From Bacillota bacterium (GTDB lineage Bacteria; Bacillota; Bacilli; Alicyclobacillales; SLC66), in assembly GCA_021821055.1 (NCBI GenBank), contig JAKACX010000018.1, positions 1 to 38,615 of the forward strand: a DNA stretch of 38,615 nt. The letters run 5' to 3'. A program made the position numbers and the translations under genes. The notes below the pieces were generated by a model. That model searched no databases, was not told the DNA's origin, and was given only the letters and a program-made list of their open reading frames with translations. How positions within the stretch are numbered: the stretch's first letter is position 1; every line of letters begins with the position of its first letter. Shown piece after piece: positions 26,446 to 33,855 of the stretch.

Positions 26446-26523
26446 TGTGCCGGCCGCCGGGTCTGTGCCGGCCGCTAACGCAGGGTCTGTGCCAGCCGCC
26501 AGGTATGTGCCAGCCGCCCGCAT
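26446..26523 (-). repeat. Tandem array of about 18-bp units within repeat copy B
   Basis: Four units starting TGTGCC[GA]GCCGC at 26446, 26464, 26488 and 26506; lengths 18, 24, 18 and 18. They resemble the single 3' flank of copies A and C (GGCCCAAGCCACAGACC), so the array looks like a local amplification of the repeat's 3' end. Confidence 0.75.
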
Positions 26524-26681
26524 CCCTTTGCTCCTGCTCAGACAGCGCGGCTGCGCCGCGAAACTCGCGACGAGCAAAGGGACACGGGCGACCCAGCAAG
26601 CCTTCGTCCTGCCACTGGCGCACGGCCGTGACGTAGGAGATTTTCATCCTCCGCTCCCGGCGAGGCGGCGCCATGGGAGTC
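26446..26681 (-). repeat. Structured repeat, copy B
   Basis: Read on the minus strand it begins with CTCCCATGGCGC and GAGCGGAGGATGAAA (complement at 26642-26656), has an extra segment of about 35 nt relative to copy A, then the same 38-nt core (26534-26571). The core is closed by a 19-nt arm pair (26572-26590 with 26515-26533). The arm CGCCCGTGTCCCTTTGCTC differs from copy A in its inner part but is still complementary, with two G-U pairs on the minus-strand RNA only. Confidence 0.85.
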
Positions 26682-26707
26682 TACCTGCCAAGGCATGCGC
26701 AAGGGAC

Positions 26708-27274
26708 TCAGGGAGCCAGAACGGTTTGGAAGAACGGGTCGCTATGATAGCTTCTGTAGAGTTGGATCAGCCTCGGAGCGCTCTGTTCGATGGACTGGAG
26801 TCGGCTCCGTGCGTTGTTGTCGTTGAAATTCGCAAGGAACTCATCCGTCCACCTGTAGATGCGCCTGCGCGTCGCGGGCGAGACGGTCGTGCCGCCGGAC
26901 GGCGAAGGGGGAGCGTACACCTCAAACTGCTCCAGTATTGTCTCCATGTTCATCACCGTTGTTTCCGACATTCCGGAACTCACGAGCGGTCCGGCGATCG
27001 TGCTCCAGGCGCCCGCCGCATGCGCGAAGCCAAACTTCCCGGCCCCGTCTGCCCTCAGCGCCGCGGCGCCGTTGCCCTGGCCATACTGCGGGTTTCTCAG
27101 TCCGATGGCGGCCTGCGCGAGCCCGGACGCCACCTGGTCCAGGCCAATGCGCACAAACTGCGCCCTCGTGTCAGCCCGAGCCCACAGGGCTGCTCCGACT
27201 CCCACCGACGCAGCGGCGAGGACGCCCACCACCGCCGCCCACACCGTCACAGTCCGTATCATGGCGCGCCCCAC
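26708..27274 (-). CDS. Membrane-anchored protein of unknown function
   Basis: A 188-residue protein I do not recognise. One N-terminal helix (IRTVTVWAAVVGVLAAASVG) acts as signal anchor; the rest is predicted outside the membrane and rich in Ala, Gly, Asn and Gln (LRNPQYGQGNGAAALRADG). A charged C-terminal helix pair includes RRRIYRWTDEFLANFNDNNA. GTG at 27274 was chosen because GAGGAGG lies about 5 nt upstream, while ATG at 27262 is too far from it. Single gene next to a repeat-rich stretch. Confidence 0.6.
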   Translation of the reverse strand: MGRAMIRTVTVWAAVVGVLAAASVGVGAALWARADTRAQFVRIGLDQVASGLAQAAIGLRNPQYGQGNGAAALRADGAGKFGFAHAAGAWSTIAGPLVSSGMSETTVMNMETILEQFEVYAPPSPSGGTTVSPATRRRIYRWTDEFLANFNDNNARSRLQSIEQSAPRLIQLYRSYHSDPFFQTVLAP

Positions 27275-27489
27275 GGTGTTCCTCCTCGAATCAGGATGAC
27301 CACTGTTCCGAATGAGTGCCGCGCGGATAACTTGACCGCGCTTCACGCCTGCAGCTGAAATACCTGACTATCGTCATGATACACCAACCTGGGGTCAAAC
27401 GGGCGGTGCGGTCGACGGTCGAAGCGCCGGCGGCGCCATGGTGGTCTGTCCGGTGGAGTTTCTCGCTGTCCATCGTGTCGGGTCGTGTC

Positions 27490-27516
27490 TTGACGGCGCA
27501 AAGCGAATCATATAAT
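27490..27516 (+). promoter_or_regulatory. Promoter of the small membrane protein gene
   Basis: TTGACG (27490-27495), 15-bp spacer, perfect TATAAT (27511-27516). The spacer is short, but the position 44 bases before a GTG start fits. Confidence 0.55.
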
Positions 27517-27559
27517 TTGGATGTATGAGCGCTAACTAAACGCCACAGGAGGGAAGCCC

Positions 27560-27958
27560 GTGTCGGGGTTGGTTGCACTTTTCTATGTCATCGTCTACTT
27601 TCTGTTCGCCGGCGCAATGTACAGTCTGTTCAAGAAGGCGGGGATCAAGCACCCGTGGTTCGCCTTCATCCCGATCCTGAGCACGATCGGGCAGTTGTGG
27701 GTGATCGGGAGGAGCGGCTGGAACGTCCTTTGGCAGTTGGTTCCGATTGCGAACTTCGTTTTCATGATTGTCTGGGGTGTGAGGTTTTTGCGGGCATTCG
27801 GCAAGAGTGGCTGGTGGATGCTGTGGGCCCTGCTGCCGATCACGGACATCCTGTTTGCCGTCATGCTCCTGGTCTGGGGGTATGGAAGCGGTACGCGGTA
27901 CGTTGGACTGCCGGAAGGCCCTGCTGGCGGAGCGGGCGCAACGGGGATCACGCGGTGA
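27560..27958 (+). CDS. Small integral membrane protein, DUF5684-like
   Basis: A 132-residue protein with about four hydrophobic segments: an N-terminal helix (LVALFYVIVYFLFAGAMYSL), two short ones separated by Trp-rich turns (HPWFAFIPILS, then NVLWQLVPIANFVFMIVWGV), and FGKSGWWMLWALLPITDILF. The repeated pattern of KAG/GKSGW followed by PWFAFIP or ALLPI resembles the DUF5684 group of unknown function. GTG at 27560 follows ACAGGAGGG. It is the only gene of its unit. Confidence 0.75.
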   Translation: MSGLVALFYVIVYFLFAGAMYSLFKKAGIKHPWFAFIPILSTIGQLWVIGRSGWNVLWQLVPIANFVFMIVWGVRFLRAFGKSGWWMLWALLPITDILFAVMLLVWGYGSGTRYVGLPEGPAGGAGATGITR

Positions 27959-27967
27959 AGAATGGGA

Positions 27968-28029
27968 TGCCTCGTGACACTGGATCCGTAAAGCAACCCG
28001 TGTTGTCCTGCCCCCAGCGTCACGAGGCA
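27968..28029. repeat. 11-bp inverted repeat after the small membrane protein gene
   Basis: TGCCTCGTGAC (27968-27978) and GTCACGAGGCA (28019-28029) are perfectly complementary with 40 bases between them. No U-tract follows. Confidence 0.6.
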
Positions 28030-28228
28030 AGAGCACTTCATTTCTCCTGACGGGCAGGGGGTGCGAAGACCGGGGCCAGCCGGGATGGGTGCAACACTTC
28101 ACCGAGCCCATAGAATTCGCAGAAATTCATGATGAGGGGATTCCACCTGTCGGGATCGATATAGTTTGCTGCGCCAAATTTATCCACCTCATTTCGAAGC
28201 CCCTGCTCCAAAATGCGTATGGCGGGGG

Positions 28229-28290
28229 CTGTGCCTGGGGCCGGCCCACATGCCGTGCCCTGCTCAGACAGCGCGGTTGCACGGTGGGAC
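28229..28290 (-). repeat. Structured repeat, copy C (shortened)
   Basis: On the minus strand, 17 nt of the core (CCGCGCTGTCTGAGCAG) are kept, and the 3' side GGCACGGCATGTGGG matches copy A with A-to-G changes. The inner stem CCGTGC/GCACGG is intact: the U-A pair of copy A (5853/5902) has become C-G here, a compensating double change. The first 21 nt of the core are missing. Confidence 0.7.
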
Positions 28291-28354
28291 CTATACTTGA
28301 ATGTAAGGTAACCTCAAGGTTAGAGAGGTAGACTCACGTGTATGACTTCAGCAA

Positions 28355-29407
28355 ATGGATGGGAGTTGGCAGATCATATTGAAATTCGCCAGGCATCATA
28401 CGGGACCTCTGATCGGCGGGGCTGTCTTGGGCGCGGCCATTGTGGGCGTGTGCTGGATTGTGACAGCGGCGCAAGGACAAGCGGGGCCGGTCATCGCGAC
28501 CGTAGGACAGACGGCCATCCATAGTACCGCGCTGGACAAGCAGATGTCCACGACAGCAGGCAACTCCACACTGACAAATATGATCACGCAGCAGCTCTTG
28601 ACGAACGCCGCGAAGAAGGATCATGTGGTGGCGACTCCGTCAGACATCCAGGCGGCGCTCGCAACACTCGAGCAGCAAAACGGCATCACCAGTACGGCGC
28701 AACTCCAACAGGCGCTGGCTCAAAGCAACATGACGCTGTCCGTACTTGAGTCTCAGTTGAAGTGGCAGGTGCTGGCGCAGAAGATCGCGGCGAGCCGAGT
28801 GAAGGTCACAAGTGCGGAAATCAAGCAGTACTACACGAAAAATGCGAAGTCGCTCCAAGTGCCCGAGCAGGTGCAGTTGTCCGCGATCTTTGTGAAAAGC
28901 AAAGCAACCGCAGACGCCGTCGCCGCGAGACTGCATGGCGGGTACAGTTTTGCGGCTGCCGCCAAGCAGTATTCGCTTGACAAGACGACGGCGGCCAAGG
29001 GGGGAGCGATGGGTGTTTTCAGCCGGGCGCAACTCGGTTCGACGACTGCGAAAGCGGCCTTCAGCCTGCCGGTCGGCAGTGTCAGCGCACCCATCCAGAG
29101 CGCGTCCGGATGGGAGATCTTGAAGGTGACAAAAAAAACACCGGCTTCGACGCCGTCCCTGGCTTCTGTGAGCGCTAAAATATCCCAGACGATCAAGGCG
29201 CAAAAGGCGCAGACGCCCGCGGAATTGTTGGCGAGCCTGGCCAAGACCGCGCCGCTTTCCATTCAGGACTCGGTGTACAGCGGAGTGAAGACCACCATCG
29301 AGAACCCTGCGGTCTCGACGGCGACCGCGCCATCCGGGTCATCACCGGCGTCTGGTTCGTCAACCCCATCGTCTTCCCAGCCATCCTCGTCGTCGGCAGG
29401 TTCGTAA
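28355..29407 (+). CDS. Membrane-anchored PpiC-type peptidyl-prolyl isomerase, PrsA/SurA-like
   Basis: A 350-residue extracytoplasmic foldase. Residues about 15-40 are a signal anchor (LIGGAVLGAAIVGVCWIVTA) with no lipobox, unlike Bacillus PrsA. A SurA-N-like helical part follows (about 45-150, VGQTAIHSTALDKQM), then a parvulin domain (about 165-265: EQVQLSAIFVKSKATADAVA, FSLPVGSVSAPIQSASGWEI). The C-terminal 35 residues are a Ser/Pro/Thr-rich low-complexity tail. It would help secreted proteins fold. ATG at 28355 lacks a clear ribosome site, so the start is uncertain. Confidence 0.85.
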   Translation: MDGSWQIILKFARHHTGPLIGGAVLGAAIVGVCWIVTAAQGQAGPVIATVGQTAIHSTALDKQMSTTAGNSTLTNMITQQLLTNAAKKDHVVATPSDIQAALATLEQQNGITSTAQLQQALAQSNMTLSVLESQLKWQVLAQKIAASRVKVTSAEIKQYYTKNAKSLQVPEQVQLSAIFVKSKATADAVAARLHGGYSFAAAAKQYSLDKTTAAKGGAMGVFSRAQLGSTTAKAAFSLPVGSVSAPIQSASGWEILKVTKKTPASTPSLASVSAKISQTIKAQKAQTPAELLASLAKTAPLSIQDSVYSGVKTTIENPAVSTATAPSGSSPASGSSTPSSSQPSSSSAGS

Positions 29408-29418
29408 GGGCCGCGCGT

Positions 29419-29489
29419 ATTGCGCACTCGATATTCGGGGCATACGACGACACAGCCTTTTTCGGCGAAGTGGCGGGCGGCCTCAGCCT
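29419..29489 (-). pseudogene. Fragment of a second copy of the esterase gene
   Basis: Read on the minus strand it encodes ARHFAEKGCVVVCPEYRVRN, nearly the same as HARHFAQKGFVVVCPEYRVRN of the intact esterase. DNA at 29419-29475 matches 30127-30183 with about four to five changes. Nothing of the rest of the gene is present. It sits between two converging genes, 12 bases after the foldase stop. Confidence 0.8.
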
Positions 29490-29513
29490 GCGGGAATCAT
29501 GGCGGCCAGGTGA

Positions 29514-29558
29514 AACTGTGATAAAGTCCGCCTGTCCTGATGTGGGATTATCACAGTT
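29514..29558. terminator. 11-bp inverted repeat covering the esterase stop codon
   Basis: AACTGTGATAA (29514-29524) pairs perfectly with TTATCACAGTT (29548-29558), 23-nt loop. The esterase stop codon (29551-29553) lies in one arm. It could serve as a two-way terminator between converging genes, though no U-tract is present. Confidence 0.5.
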
Positions 29559-30360
29559 CATCCGGGAGACTCTCCGTCAACCGGGTTGTGCCGCATGTCA
29601 AATCTGTTGCGAACGTCACGGCTTTGTCAAGGGTGGCTGTGAAGAGGGGGTTCTCGCCGTCACGGTAATTGAAGAATCCGTGGATCTGCCGCGGGTATTC
29701 GATCAGCAGGCAGCGGTTGCCGCGCCTGGTCATCTCGGTGACAAACCGTCTGGCATTCTCGATTGGCACGGTCGTATCGTCCGTGCCATGAAGAACCAGC
29801 GTGTCGGGCAATCCAGGCCGGATGTGGTGCACGGGTGACGCTTCCGGGGACCGGCCGGCAAAACGCTCTTCGCCAAAGCCGTGGGCCGTGGTGTCAACGA
29901 CGGGATTGAAGAGAATCAGTCCGTCCGGAATACAGGAGACGGGTGTCTCCGGGTCCTCGTCGTATTGCGGGAAGACGGCCGTGCACAGGGCCAGGTGTCC
30001 GCCGGCGGATCCCCCGGCGGCGATGAGCCGCCCGGGGTCTATCCGCAGTTCCTGCGCGTGTTTCCTGGTCCACCGTATGGCGGACCGCGCATCCGCCATA
30101 CCCTCGAAAGGCGTCGCGCCGTGTTCATTGCGCACTCGATACTCGGGGCATACGACGACAAAGCCTTTTTGGGCGAAGTGACGCGCGTGGGGAAAGAACT
30201 GTTCCGGACGCCCGGCCACCCAGCCGCCGCCGTGGAAAATGACCAGGACGGGGCTTGCCGCGCCCGGCGCCGCCGCCGCAGTTCCACGGAAAATGTGCAG
30301 ACGCAGCGCAAAGCTCTGCCCTGTCTTGTAGACGGCTTCAGTCTTCGTCACTTCGGTCAT
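29551..30360 (-). CDS. Alpha/beta-hydrolase esterase
   Basis: A 269-residue carboxylesterase-like hydrolase of the BD-FAE/HSL type. The oxyanion motif is VIFHGGGWVAG at about 40-50, the nucleophile elbow is AAGGSAGGHLAL, the acid is in LVLHGTDDTTVP, and the His is in RQIHGFFNY. No signal peptide, so it is cytosolic. ATG at 30360 follows GGAGG. It starts 27 bases after the binding-protein gene and is probably in one operon with it; an esterase paired with an importer may remove acyl groups from imported substrate, which is inference. A fragment of a second copy lies downstream. Confidence 0.9.
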   Translation of the reverse strand: MTEVTKTEAVYKTGQSFALRLHIFRGTAAAAPGAASPVLVIFHGGGWVAGRPEQFFPHARHFAQKGFVVVCPEYRVRNEHGATPFEGMADARSAIRWTRKHAQELRIDPGRLIAAGGSAGGHLALCTAVFPQYDEDPETPVSCIPDGLILFNPVVDTTAHGFGEERFAGRSPEASPVHHIRPGLPDTLVLHGTDDTTVPIENARRFVTEMTRRGNRCLLIEYPRQIHGFFNYRDGENPLFTATLDKAVTFATDLTCGTTRLTESLPDEL

Positions 30361-30387
30361 TTTGCGCGCCTCCAGCTTCGGGGGTTA

Positions 30388-32043
30388 CTATTTCACGGGT
30401 CTGAGGTGCGACAGCACGAGCGCGTTTGACGGGCTGCTCCACGCGGCTCCCCTGGCGTATGGATTGCTGGCGTTTGGCCAACCCACATAGTTGCGCGTGC
30501 TGTACTCCAGCCAATTCGGCGACTCGACGAGCGGAATGGATGGAATGTCCCGCGCGACAATGCCTTCGAGCGCATTCATGACACGGTGTTGCACTGCGGG
30601 AAGAGCCGTGTGCAGGTACGTGTTCACCAGGCGCGTCGTCACGGGATTGTTCCAGTTCTCCGAGTTCGACGGGAGGTTCGGATACAGCATGGAGTAGTAC
30701 GCGTAGAATGGCGTGGGACCCGTGTCCGTCCACGAGATCGCCAGCTGGTACTGGTGTTGCTTGAAGAGATTGTTGCCGTATAGGCTGGGGGATTCCCCCT
30801 GAACCGTGACGTGGATCCCCACATTTTGCAGCTCGGACGCGATGATCGACGACATCGCCACCCATTGCGGGTAGGACGAGACGACCTGCAGCGTGAATGA
30901 CAGCGGTTTCCCAGACGGCGAGACGAAGACGCCGCTGCTGTTCTTCTTGAAGCCAGCCTTCTTGAGGATGGCAACGGCCCTCGCCGGATTGTACTGCAGG
31001 GAGCCCTGGTACTGTTTGGCCAGAGCGGGAGACAGCCAACCCTTGGTTGTGCCGGTCAGCATGTCGAACGCATTTGCGATGGGTGCGTAGTGATAGTCGG
31101 CCTGGTTGATCTTTTGCCGGTTGATGGCATAGCTCATGGCTTGGCGTACAGGTAGCTGCGCCAGCAGCGGGTCCTTGAAGTTGGTGTACAGCATCAGCGT
31201 CGATCCGCTCGGAAACCAGTAGTGATTTGTCTTCGGGTTCGCGTCGATGTAGATGCGTTGGATATTGGGCATCGAGGCGCTCGCCCAGTCGAACTTGCCG
31301 AGCGCGAGCGCGCCCTGGACGCTTGTCCCACTGGAATAGGCGGGAAACTGGATTTCCGGAACCTTGATTTTCCCCGCCCAATAGTGCGGATTGGCAACGA
31401 ACGTGTATTCCTGCGGGTTGAATGTACCCACGAGGCAGGGGCCGGTGCCGACGGGATGGAGGTTCAGGTTGGTTGCGGGATTGTGGACGTTGGCCCATAT
31501 GTGCTCTGGAATGATCGGCGTTTGCCCGAGGATGTACCACTGAAAGGGGACGTCGACCTGTTTGAACAGGAATTCCACGGTATACGGGCCGACGGCCTTC
31601 ACTGAAGAGAGGTACTGCCATGCTCCGAGGGTATCGAGTTGTGGATACCGCTTGCGGATGGCGAATGAGAATACAACGTCGCGCGCCGTGAAGAGTTGGC
31701 CGTCGGACCAGTGCACGCCGTGGCGCAGGTGGACCGTCAGCGTTTTGTCGTGATTAGACCATCCAAAAGAGGTGCCGAGCAAGGGTGTGACTTTCCCGTT
31801 GCTCACACTGAAGTAGAACAGCGGCTGGTAGATCAGGCCCTGCGTTCCGATCAGGGCGGCGGAAGCAAACGGGTTGTAGTTTTCGTGGTACAGACTGCCC
31901 TGCTGTCCTCCGACCACCAGCGGCGGCGGCGTTCCTGTTGCGGCCAGGGCGGGAACTGAAGCCAATCCGGAAGAGGCGGTCACGACCAGACTCGCCATTA
32001 CGGCGGAGAAGGCCAATTTCCTGGATGTCGGCAATAGAATCAT
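30388..32043 (-). CDS. ABC transporter substrate-binding protein, family 5 (second)
   Basis: A 551-residue DppA/OppA-type binding protein, a paralogue of the one at 7337. Signal peptide SRKLAFSAVMASLVVTASSG, then ASVPALAATG, with no lipobox Cys. Family marks: LRHGVHWSDGQLFTARDVVF, HPVGTGPCLVGTFNP, ANPHYW, VRQAMSYAINRQK and YNPARAVAILKKAGF. Start: ATG 32043 has GGAG almost touching it; TTG 32034 is an in-frame alternative with better spacing. No permease or ATPase is nearby, so it may use the subunits of the 9095-13061 operon. Promoter and operator are at 32116-32167. Confidence 0.9.
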   Translation of the reverse strand: MILLPTSRKLAFSAVMASLVVTASSGLASVPALAATGTPPPLVVGGQQGSLYHENYNPFASAALIGTQGLIYQPLFYFSVSNGKVTPLLGTSFGWSNHDKTLTVHLRHGVHWSDGQLFTARDVVFSFAIRKRYPQLDTLGAWQYLSSVKAVGPYTVEFLFKQVDVPFQWYILGQTPIIPEHIWANVHNPATNLNLHPVGTGPCLVGTFNPQEYTFVANPHYWAGKIKVPEIQFPAYSSGTSVQGALALGKFDWASASMPNIQRIYIDANPKTNHYWFPSGSTLMLYTNFKDPLLAQLPVRQAMSYAINRQKINQADYHYAPIANAFDMLTGTTKGWLSPALAKQYQGSLQYNPARAVAILKKAGFKKNSSGVFVSPSGKPLSFTLQVVSSYPQWVAMSSIIASELQNVGIHVTVQGESPSLYGNNLFKQHQYQLAISWTDTGPTPFYAYYSMLYPNLPSNSENWNNPVTTRLVNTYLHTALPAVQHRVMNALEGIVARDIPSIPLVESPNWLEYSTRNYVGWPNASNPYARGAAWSSPSNALVLSHLRPVK

Positions 32044-32115
32044 TCTCCTTGTCTGAGGTAAGGGAATTCTCACACGACGGGGTGCGTGGATGCGCTTCCA
32101 TCGCCGTCGAAGAAA

Positions 32116-32131
32116 ATTCAAACGTTTGAAT
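32116..32131. promoter_or_regulatory. LacI-type operator, perfect 16-bp palindrome
   Basis: ATTCAAACGTTTGAAT is fully symmetrical with a central CG, the shape typical of LacI/GalR-family sites. It lies just downstream of the -10 box, where bound repressor would block transcription start. No LacI-family gene is in the window. Confidence 0.7.
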
Positions 32132-32138
32132 ATGAGGA

Positions 32139-32167
32139 ATAATAACACCGGTCTGCGGCGCTGTCAA
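32139..32167 (-). promoter_or_regulatory. SigA-type promoter of the binding-protein/esterase operon
   Basis: On the minus strand: TTGACA (32162-32167), 17-bp spacer, TATTAT (32139-32144). Transcription would start near 32132, at the edge of the operator. Confidence 0.85.
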
Positions 32168-32193
32168 TGTTGAGAGAACTCCCCGCGCGGTTG

Positions 32194-32739
32194 CTACGGC
32201 GCGACGCCGGACGTGCGCCCGGTCTGCAATTCGTAGGCGTGCCGCAGCGCCCGATGGCGATGCACGATGAACCACACCGGGCTGTGCACGGCGGCAGTCT
32301 GCCGCGTCGGGGACGGAGAAATGGTCCACAAATCAACGGCAAACCCTGTGGTAATGAAGACGAAACTCAGGCCCGCCAGCGACAGGTGCAGCGCCACGGA
32401 CTGGAGGCGCAGGCGACTGCGCCGCGCGTCAAAACGCAGATAGAAGTAGAGGCCGAGCGCATAGGTGACCAGCAGCAACAGTGCGCCGGCCACGAGCATC
32501 GCGGTCGGCCACGGCCCCGAGGCGCTTCCTGCGCGGCGGGGGGCAAGCAGAGCTTGGACAACCGCGCCGCACAGCAGTAGGGTCGTGACGGTCGCCATGA
32601 TGACGTGCGCTGTGACGATGCGCAGCGGGTATTTGATCCTCGCGCGAAACGTGAAGCCCAAGAACAGCAGGGCGCCAAGCAACGAGGTTACGCACAGACT
32701 GATGTAGGACAGGTTGATAAGCCCCCAGAAGTGTACCAT
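32194..32739 (-). CDS. Integral membrane protein, DUF420-like
   Basis: A 181-residue protein with about four membrane helices (LINLSYISLCVTSLLGALLF; VTAHVIMATVTTLLLCGAVV; PTAMLVAGALLLLVTYALGL; SVALHLSLAGLSFVFITTGF). A His at TAHVIMA and another at HLSLAG lie inside helices and could be haem or metal ligands; this resembles DUF420 and related cytochrome-associated proteins but I am not sure. ATG at 32739 follows GAGGAGATG. It lies 24 bases after namA on the same strand and is probably in the same operon. Confidence 0.65.
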   Translation of the reverse strand: MVHFWGLINLSYISLCVTSLLGALLFLGFTFRARIKYPLRIVTAHVIMATVTTLLLCGAVVQALLAPRRAGSASGPWPTAMLVAGALLLLVTYALGLYFYLRFDARRSRLRLQSVALHLSLAGLSFVFITTGFAVDLWTISPSPTRQTAAVHSPVWFIVHRHRALRHAYELQTGRTSGVAP

Positions 32740-32763
32740 GCCCGCATCTCCTCGCCCGGTGGG

Positions 32764-33795
32764 TCAGTTGGCGAAACCTCGTGTGTACTGGTCGGGGACG
32801 GCCGGGTCGTGGCCGAGCGCAATCGCGGCGTGCAGCGCCCAGTATGGATCGCGCAGCAATCCCCGGCCGACCGCGATCAGGTCAGCGTCGCCCGTTGCGA
32901 TGACGAATTCTGCCAGGTGCGGATCATCCAGGCGGCCGACGGCGACCACTGGAACGCCGAGGGCATGCCTGACGCCGCGCGCGAGCGGAACCTGGTATCC
33001 GGCGTGCGAACCCGGCCGTCCCGCCGCGCCGATCGGGCCTTCGCCGCCGGCGCTCACGTCAAACGCGTCGACGCCCGCATCCTTATAGCGCCGGCACAGA
33101 CTGATCGCATGGTCCAGCGCGTATCCGCCCGCCACGTATTCGAGCGCCGAGATGCGCATTTGGAGCGGCATGCCGACGGGAAGTTCGCTCTTGACTGCCG
33201 CGACGACTTCACATCCGAACCTGGCGAGATCCTCGCCGTAGTCGTCGGTCCGTCGATTGGAGTGGCGCGATTGGAACTGGTGAATGAGATAACCGTGCGC
33301 GCCGTGCAGTTCAATCAGGTCGACGCCCGCGGCCACCGCCCGCCTGGCCGCCGCCTGGAACTTGTCGACGATCTGTCGGATCTCATCCGCGGTGAGCGCC
33401 CGCGGGGTTTTTGACTCCGCGTCAAACGCGAGGGCGGACGGCGCCACGGGCTGGGCCGCGTCGAGCGCTTTTCGCCCGGCGTGCCCGATCTGGATGCCCA
33501 CCTTGGCGCCGCGCTCGTGGCAAGCGTCCACGATGCGCGCGAAGGCGGGGGTGTGGTCGTCCGACCAGATCCCGAGGTCGTAGTCGCTGATGCGCCCGTC
33601 CGGTTCGACATCGGTCATCTCCATGATGACGAGACCGACGCCGCCGACGGCCCTGCTCGCGTAGTGCACGAGGTGCCAGTCGGTCGGCTTGCCGTCCCTG
33701 GCGGCGGCCGAGTATTGACACATGGGGGACATGACGACGCGATTCTTCAATTGCAGATCGCCGATCCGATAGGGTGAGAACAGGTGAGCGGACAT
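32764..33795 (-). CDS. namA: NADPH dehydrogenase of the old yellow enzyme family, YqjM/NamA type
   Basis: A 343-residue FMN enzyme with a TIM-barrel fold that reduces activated C=C bonds. The YqjM-type redox cysteine is in VVMSPMCQYSA, the substrate His pair in ELHGAHGYLIHQF, and FMN contacts in VGIQIGHAGRKA and ADLIAVGRGLLRDPYWA. The segment after the His pair reads QSRHSNRRTDDYGEDLARF, where relatives usually have a form like SPLSNxRxDxYGGS, so the loop is altered. ATG at 33795 follows AAGGAGT. It lies 60 bases downstream of the KdpD-like gene, same strand. Confidence 0.93.
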   Translation of the reverse strand: MSAHLFSPYRIGDLQLKNRVVMSPMCQYSAAARDGKPTDWHLVHYASRAVGGVGLVIMEMTDVEPDGRISDYDLGIWSDDHTPAFARIVDACHERGAKVGIQIGHAGRKALDAAQPVAPSALAFDAESKTPRALTADEIRQIVDKFQAAARRAVAAGVDLIELHGAHGYLIHQFQSRHSNRRTDDYGEDLARFGCEVVAAVKSELPVGMPLQMRISALEYVAGGYALDHAISLCRRYKDAGVDAFDVSAGGEGPIGAAGRPGSHAGYQVPLARGVRHALGVPVVAVGRLDDPHLAEFVIATGDADLIAVGRGLLRDPYWALHAAIALGHDPAVPDQYTRGFAN

Positions 33796-33855
33796 GTCAA
33801 GACTCCTTGCGGGACAGAATTTTCCGGAGCGGCAGGCGACGGGCCCGGGGGTCCG

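Larger units (their letters stand above)
26017..26707. other. Gene-poor region downstream of citrate synthase
   Basis: About 690 bases without a convincing gene. Contents: the hairpin at 26034-26052; a small AGCACC/GGTGCT hairpin at 26248-26266; repeat copy B with its tandem array (26446-26681). A 142-codon minus-strand frame crosses the repeat, but its composition (Gly-Gly-Trp-His repeats, Thr/Ser/His-rich end) looks non-coding. Confidence 0.6.
27959..28354. other. Gene-free stretch before the foldase gene
   Basis: About 400 bases with no supported gene. It holds the inverted repeat at 27968-28029, repeat copy C (28229-28290) and a short dyad TAACCT CA AGGTTA (28309-28322) that could be an operator for the foldase gene. 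Confidence 0.55.

Noticed and set aside
26446-26523. CRISPR-like array
   Set aside because: Units of about 18 bp are directly adjacent with no spacers, and no cas genes are present.
26246-26674. 142-codon minus-strand frame through repeat copy B
   Set aside because: The frame consists of repeat sequence, including tandem units giving Gly-Gly-Trp-His patterns, and lacks a spaced ribosome site or known domain.
29470-29838. Plus-strand 122-codon frame after the foldase gene
   Set aside because: It is antisense to the esterase gene and its relic, with no homology and no ribosome site.
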